16,862 nucleotides of DNA from an uncultured beta proteobacterium. Its GTDB lineage: Bacteria > Pseudomonadota > Gammaproteobacteria > Burkholderiales > Burkholderiaceae. How positions within the stretch are numbered: position 1 is the stretch's first letter; each line of letters begins with the position of its first letter. Below are positions 14,187 to 16,862 of the stretch, in pieces. The notes below the pieces were generated by a model. That model worked only from the letters and a program-made list of their open reading frames with translations. It had not been told where the DNA came from and searched no databases. The DNA is taken from assembly GCA_903909925.1 (NCBI GenBank), contig CAIVXR010000109.1, positions 1 through 16,862 on the forward strand, read 5' to 3'. A program made the translations under genes and the position numbers.

Positions 14187-14963
14187 ATGTCCACATTAAA
14201 AGGTAAAACAGCTTTAGTCACTGGCTCTACGAGTGGCATCGGCTTAGGAATGGCCATTGCTTTAGCTAAGCAAGGCGTGAATATTATGGTGAATGGCTTT
14301 GGCGAGAAAGACGAAGCGATTGCCAAAATTAAAGCGTGTGGTGTCGAGGTTGATTACCACGGCGCTGATATGAGTAAGCCTGCTGAGATTGAGGATCTCA
14401 TCAAGCAGACAGAAAAACGTTTTGGATCATTAGATATCTTGATTAATAACGCTGGTATTCAGTACGTAGCTAGTATTGAAGACTTTCCAACAGACAAATG
14501 GGATGCAATTATTGCAATTAATCTCAGCTCTGCATTTCATACAACCCATCACGCATTGCCGGGTATGAAAAAACGTAACTGGGGCCGAATTATTAACATT
14601 GCCTCTGCGCATGGCTTAGTGGCTTCTGCTCAAAAATCTGCCTATGTAGCATCAAAGCATGGCATTGTTGGTTTGACTAAAGTAACCGCTCTTGAAAATG
14701 CACGTACTGGAATTACCTGTAATGCAATTTGTCCTGGCTGGGTCTTAACTCCTTTAGTTCAAAAGCAGGTTGATGCGCGTGCGCAGCGAGAGGGCATCTC
14801 TAATGAGGCTGCAAAGAGTGCGCTAGTTTCTGAGAAACAACCATCAGGAGAGTTTGTCACGCCAGAACAGTTGGCTGCTTTAGCTATATTCCTCTGTGGT
14901 CCGGATGCCTCGGAAGTGCGGGGCGTAGCTTGGAGTATGGATGGTGGCTGGACTGCGCAATAA
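14187..14963 (+). CDS. bdhA: D-3-hydroxybutyrate dehydrogenase (SDR family)
   Basis: A 258-aa short-chain dehydrogenase that interconverts D-3-hydroxybutyrate and acetoacetate with NAD(H), normally in polyhydroxybutyrate and ketone-body turnover. The cofactor loop is TGSTSGIG (12-19) and NNAG is at 87-90. The catalytic set is Ser140, Tyr153, Lys157. Substrate-binding residues known from the Pseudomonas fragi enzyme (Gln94, His144, Lys152, Gln196 there) are all present here as Gln92, His142, Lys150 and Gln194, supporting true hydroxybutyrate specificity rather than a generic SDR. It lies 106 bases after the Mo-hydroxylase operon in the same direction; no clear promoter or terminator is visible in that gap, so read-through is possible. 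A strong terminator follows. Its tie to the hydroxylase pathway is uncertain. Confidence 0.93.
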   Translation: MSTLKGKTALVTGSTSGIGLGMAIALAKQGVNIMVNGFGEKDEAIAKIKACGVEVDYHGADMSKPAEIEDLIKQTEKRFGSLDILINNAGIQYVASIEDFPTDKWDAIIAINLSSAFHTTHHALPGMKKRNWGRIINIASAHGLVASAQKSAYVASKHGIVGLTKVTALENARTGITCNAICPGWVLTPLVQKQVDARAQREGISNEAAKSALVSEKQPSGEFVTPEQLAALAIFLCGPDASEVRGVAWSMDGGWTAQ

Positions 14964-14985
14964 GGCAACCCAAGTATTGAATCTT

Positions 14986-15017
14986 TTACAGCCGAGCTTT
15001 ACTCGGCTGTAATTTTT
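14986..15017 (+). terminator. Rho-independent terminator of bdhA, overlapping the opposing Bug gene end
   Basis: Perfect 11-base arms TTACAGCCGAG (14986-14996) and CTCGGCTGTAA (15002-15012) enclose a 5-base loop and are followed by TTTTT (15013-15017). This is a textbook plus-strand terminator 22 bases after the bdhA stop. The loop, second arm and T-run lie inside the last codons and stop of the convergent Bug gene. No T-run follows on the minus strand, so it should stop only rightward transcription. Confidence 0.88.
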
Positions 15018-15973
15018 CTGTCGGCAATAATCTTGCCCCATATAGCAGATTGACTCGCAATATATTTAGCTAGATCTTCTCGACTACCAGGATTTGGGGT
15101 TAGGCCATGCTCTGCTAGTTGCTTATTTGTAGCTTTGTCATTCAATGCTGCAACGAGTGCTTTATTCCACTTTTCCAAAATAATATCAGGCGTTTTTGCT
15201 GGGGCAACAAATGCATACCAATTACTAGCATCAAATCCAGGGTAGCCTGACTCTGCAATTGTTGGGACATTGGGAAGGGTGGGGGCGCGTTTCAAACCAG
15301 TAGTTGCAATCGGAATTAATTTGCCATTCTTGATGTACGGGTCTGCAGTTGCAAGGGCGGAGTAATAGGACGACACTCTGCCACCCAATAGATCGACCAT
15401 TGCGGGGCTGCCCCCTTTATAGGGGACATGCACTGTATCAATATCTGCACGTACGTTTAAGAGTTCACCTTGCAAGTGGGATGCAGAACCGCTACCTGTG
15501 GACGCAAAGGTAATTTTACCGGGATCCTTCTTAGCCATAGCGATATATTCTTTGAAATTCTTCACGCCTAACTCTGGAATAACTACTAAGACATTTGGAA
15601 AGGTAACGCCCATCGTCAGAGGAGCCAAATCTTTTTGAGGGTCATAGGGTAGCTTCATGAGATGGGGCGCAATCGATAGCGGACCAATTGATCCAAATAA
15701 AATGACCGAACCATCTGCTGGTGCAGTGGCAGTATAGGCGTGGGCAATATTCCCGCCTGCACCTGGTTTGTTATCGACGATGACGTTTTGCCCTAAATCT
15801 TCACTCAGTTTTTTGGCGATGATCCGTGCTGCGCTATCTGCAGAGCCTCCTGCTGAGAAGCCTACGACAATGGTAATAGTTTTCTTTGGCGGAAATTCTT
15901 GTGCATTCGCATTGAATAAAAAGCAACCTCCAATAATAAAGGTAGTTATTGCAGCTTTACTAAAGTGGATCAT
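14999..15973 (-). CDS. Bug family (TctC-type) tripartite tricarboxylate transporter substrate-binding protein
   Basis: A periplasmic solute receptor of 324 aa. A signal peptide spans about residues 1-24 (hydrophobic stretch, cleavage after NANA-Q). The mature part has Bug landmarks: ITIVVGFSAGGSADSAAR, VIVDNKPGAGGNIA, VHVPYKGGSPAMVDLLGGRV and PNVPTIAESGYPGF. Bug proteins bind carboxylates and other small acids; many are orphans scattered through Burkholderiales genomes. No TctA or TctB membrane partners are in the window. Start choice: AAAGG (15983-15987) abuts an ATG at 15982 but is nine bases from ATG 15973, which is preferred. It follows the HMG-CoA lyase-like gene by 30 bases in a likely two-gene operon, so the ligand may be a precursor of that lyase's substrate. 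Confidence 0.93.
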   Translation of the reverse strand: MIHFSKAAITTFIIGGCFLFNANAQEFPPKKTITIVVGFSAGGSADSAARIIAKKLSEDLGQNVIVDNKPGAGGNIAHAYTATAPADGSVILFGSIGPLSIAPHLMKLPYDPQKDLAPLTMGVTFPNVLVVIPELGVKNFKEYIAMAKKDPGKITFASTGSGSASHLQGELLNVRADIDTVHVPYKGGSPAMVDLLGGRVSSYYSALATADPYIKNGKLIPIATTGLKRAPTLPNVPTIAESGYPGFDASNWYAFVAPAKTPDIILEKWNKALVAALNDKATNKQLAEHGLTPNPGSREDLAKYIASQSAIWGKIIADRKITAE

Positions 15974-16003
15974 AATTTGCATCCTTTAATGTAATCAATT
16001 TAT

Positions 16004-16862
16004 CTAGGGTTGGCAGGGCGCTTGATAGAGTCTATCAACCTTTCCGGCCATTAATAGTTGGCTTGGTAATGCCCGCCCAATGAGGGATTGCAAATCTTTA
16101 GAACACTCTAATAGTGTATCAATCTGCATATTAGTTTTAAAGCCCATCAGATCAAGCATGTGTACTAATTCTTCAGTGCAGATATTCCCTGTTGCGCCTG
16201 GAGCGTAAGGGCAGCCACCTAAACCACCTAGTGAAGAGTCAAAACGATCAATGCCGCTATTAACGGCAGCCAGAGCATTCGCAAGACCCATGCCGCGGGT
16301 ATTGTGGAAATGTAAAGTCCATTGCAACTGCGGATATTTGGCCTGCACTGCTTCACAGATCGATTGCACTTGCGCTGGGTTAGCCATACCTGTCGTATCG
16401 CAGACCGTAATACCGCGAACACCAGCATCAGCAAAGCGATCAACCCAATGCATGAGTTCTGGTAAGGAGGTGATGCCAGACATGGGGCAACCAAAGCTAG
16501 TTGATAAGGAAATATTTACAGCAGTATTGTTGGCATGTGCCAAGTCAATCACTGAAGACAATCCTTTGAAAGAATCTGCACGACTCATTTTGAGATTAGC
16601 TTGGTTATGCGCTTCACTCACTGACATGACGAGATTGAATTCATCAACCCCAACACTTAAGGCGCGCTCAGCACCTTTAAGATTTGGGATGAGGACGGTG
16701 TATTCAACGCCTGGCACACGATCAATCCCTTGCATTACTGCTTCTGCATCAGCCAGCATGGGGATAGCTTTAGGGCTAGTGAAGGAGGTCACCTCAATCT
16801 TGGCATAGCCAGCACGACTTAAGCGATTAAGTAGAGAGATTTTTTGCTCAGTAGGTACAAAT
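16004..16862 (-). CDS. Hydroxymethylglutaryl-CoA lyase family protein (5' end outside window)
   Basis: The frame is open to the right edge. The first visible residues, FVPTEQKISLLNRLSRAGY, are internal family sequence, so roughly 20-30 N-terminal residues with the RDGxQ catalytic motif are missing. Visible landmarks of the TIM-barrel lyase are IEVTSF, the metal-binding HFHNTRG and the flexible active-site loop GGLGGCPYAPGATGN with its catalytic cysteine. Family members cleave 3-hydroxy-3-methylglutaryl-CoA to acetyl-CoA and acetoacetate, or related substrates such as citramalyl-CoA. A GTG at 16792 opens a shorter reading frame but is clearly internal. It stops 30 bases before the Bug receptor start. 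With the CoA-transferase at the left end of the window, a role in branched C5-C6 acid use is possible. Acetoacetate would be handled by the nearby hydroxybutyrate dehydrogenase. Confidence 0.93.
   Translation of the reverse strand, partial: FVPTEQKISLLNRLSRAGYAKIEVTSFTSPKAIPMLADAEAVMQGIDRVPGVEYTVLIPNLKGAERALSVGVDEFNLVMSVSEAHNQANLKMSRADSFKGLSSVIDLAHANNTAVNISLSTSFGCPMSGITSLPELMHWVDRFADAGVRGITVCDTTGMANPAQVQSICEAVQAKYPQLQWTLHFHNTRGMGLANALAAVNSGIDRFDSSLGGLGGCPYAPGATGNICTEELVHMLDLMGFKTNMQIDTLLECSKDLQSLIGRALPSQLLMAGKVDRLYQAPCQP

Noticed and set aside
16004..16792. HMG-CoA lyase starting at the GTG at 16792
   Set aside because: The frame stays open upstream to the window edge with typical lyase sequence (FVPTEQKI), so the true start is outside.
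16251..16808. 185-aa plus-strand reading frame
   Set aside because: It lies wholly over the HMG-CoA lyase-like gene on the other strand, whose motifs are clear; the composition is unlike a real protein and there is no ribosome site.

Overview
The window looks like chromosomal DNA of a betaproteobacterium in the Burkholderiales, most likely Polynucleobacter or a close relative. This is inferred from the AT-leaning composition and from the mix of class III CoA-transferase, Bug-type (TctC) receptor, HAAT-type ABC transporter and closely spaced genes; no marker gene in the window proves it. Coding density is very high. No gene-free stretch exceeds about 140 bases, and I see no rRNA, tRNA, insertion sequence, CRISPR array or phage gene.

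Layout. (1) 1-591: 5' portion of an acyl-CoA dehydrogenase gene on the minus strand, running off the left edge. (2) 741-2449: plus-strand pair of a CaiB/BaiF CoA-transferase and a YqaA-family membrane protein, joined by a TAATG stop/start overlap. (3) 2464-9608: eight minus-strand genes. In transcription order these are a TetR regulator, a VOC-fold protein, a 2,6-dihydroxypyridine-3-monooxygenase-like flavoprotein, a Tat-exported ABC substrate-binding protein, and LivH, LivM, LivG and LivF. (4) 9721-14080: divergent plus-strand operon encoding a CoxG-like SRPBCC protein and the FAD, iron-sulfur and molybdopterin subunits of a xanthine-oxidase-family hydroxylase. (5) 14187-14963: D-3-hydroxybutyrate dehydrogenase, followed by a strong terminator. 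(6) 14999-16862: minus-strand pair of an HMG-CoA lyase-like gene (5' end outside the window) and an orphan Bug receptor.

Interpretation. Regions 3 and 4 read as one regulated catabolic unit around the TetR/coxG divergent promoter: uptake by the ABC system, ring hydroxylation with water by the molybdenum enzyme, a second hydroxylation with O2 and NAD(P)H by the flavoprotein, and a later step by the VOC protein. A Mo-hydroxylase combined with a DHPH-like monooxygenase recalls N-heteroaromatic pathways such as nicotine/pyridine breakdown. The substrate cannot be read from sequence, and I see no ring-opening hydrolase or classic dioxygenase. The large subunit would probably be auto-annotated as carbon monoxide dehydrogenase, but its active-site loop (QYRGVGH) is not that of a CO dehydrogenase. 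The flanking CoA-transferase, acyl-CoA dehydrogenase, HMG-CoA lyase-like enzyme and hydroxybutyrate dehydrogenase could handle aliphatic CoA-linked products, or may be unrelated acid catabolism.

Regulatory structure includes two tandem inverted repeats between the binding-protein gene and livH (one terminator-like), perfect palindromes at 648-665 and 7187-7202, and a bdhA terminator that extends into the 3' end of the opposing Bug gene.
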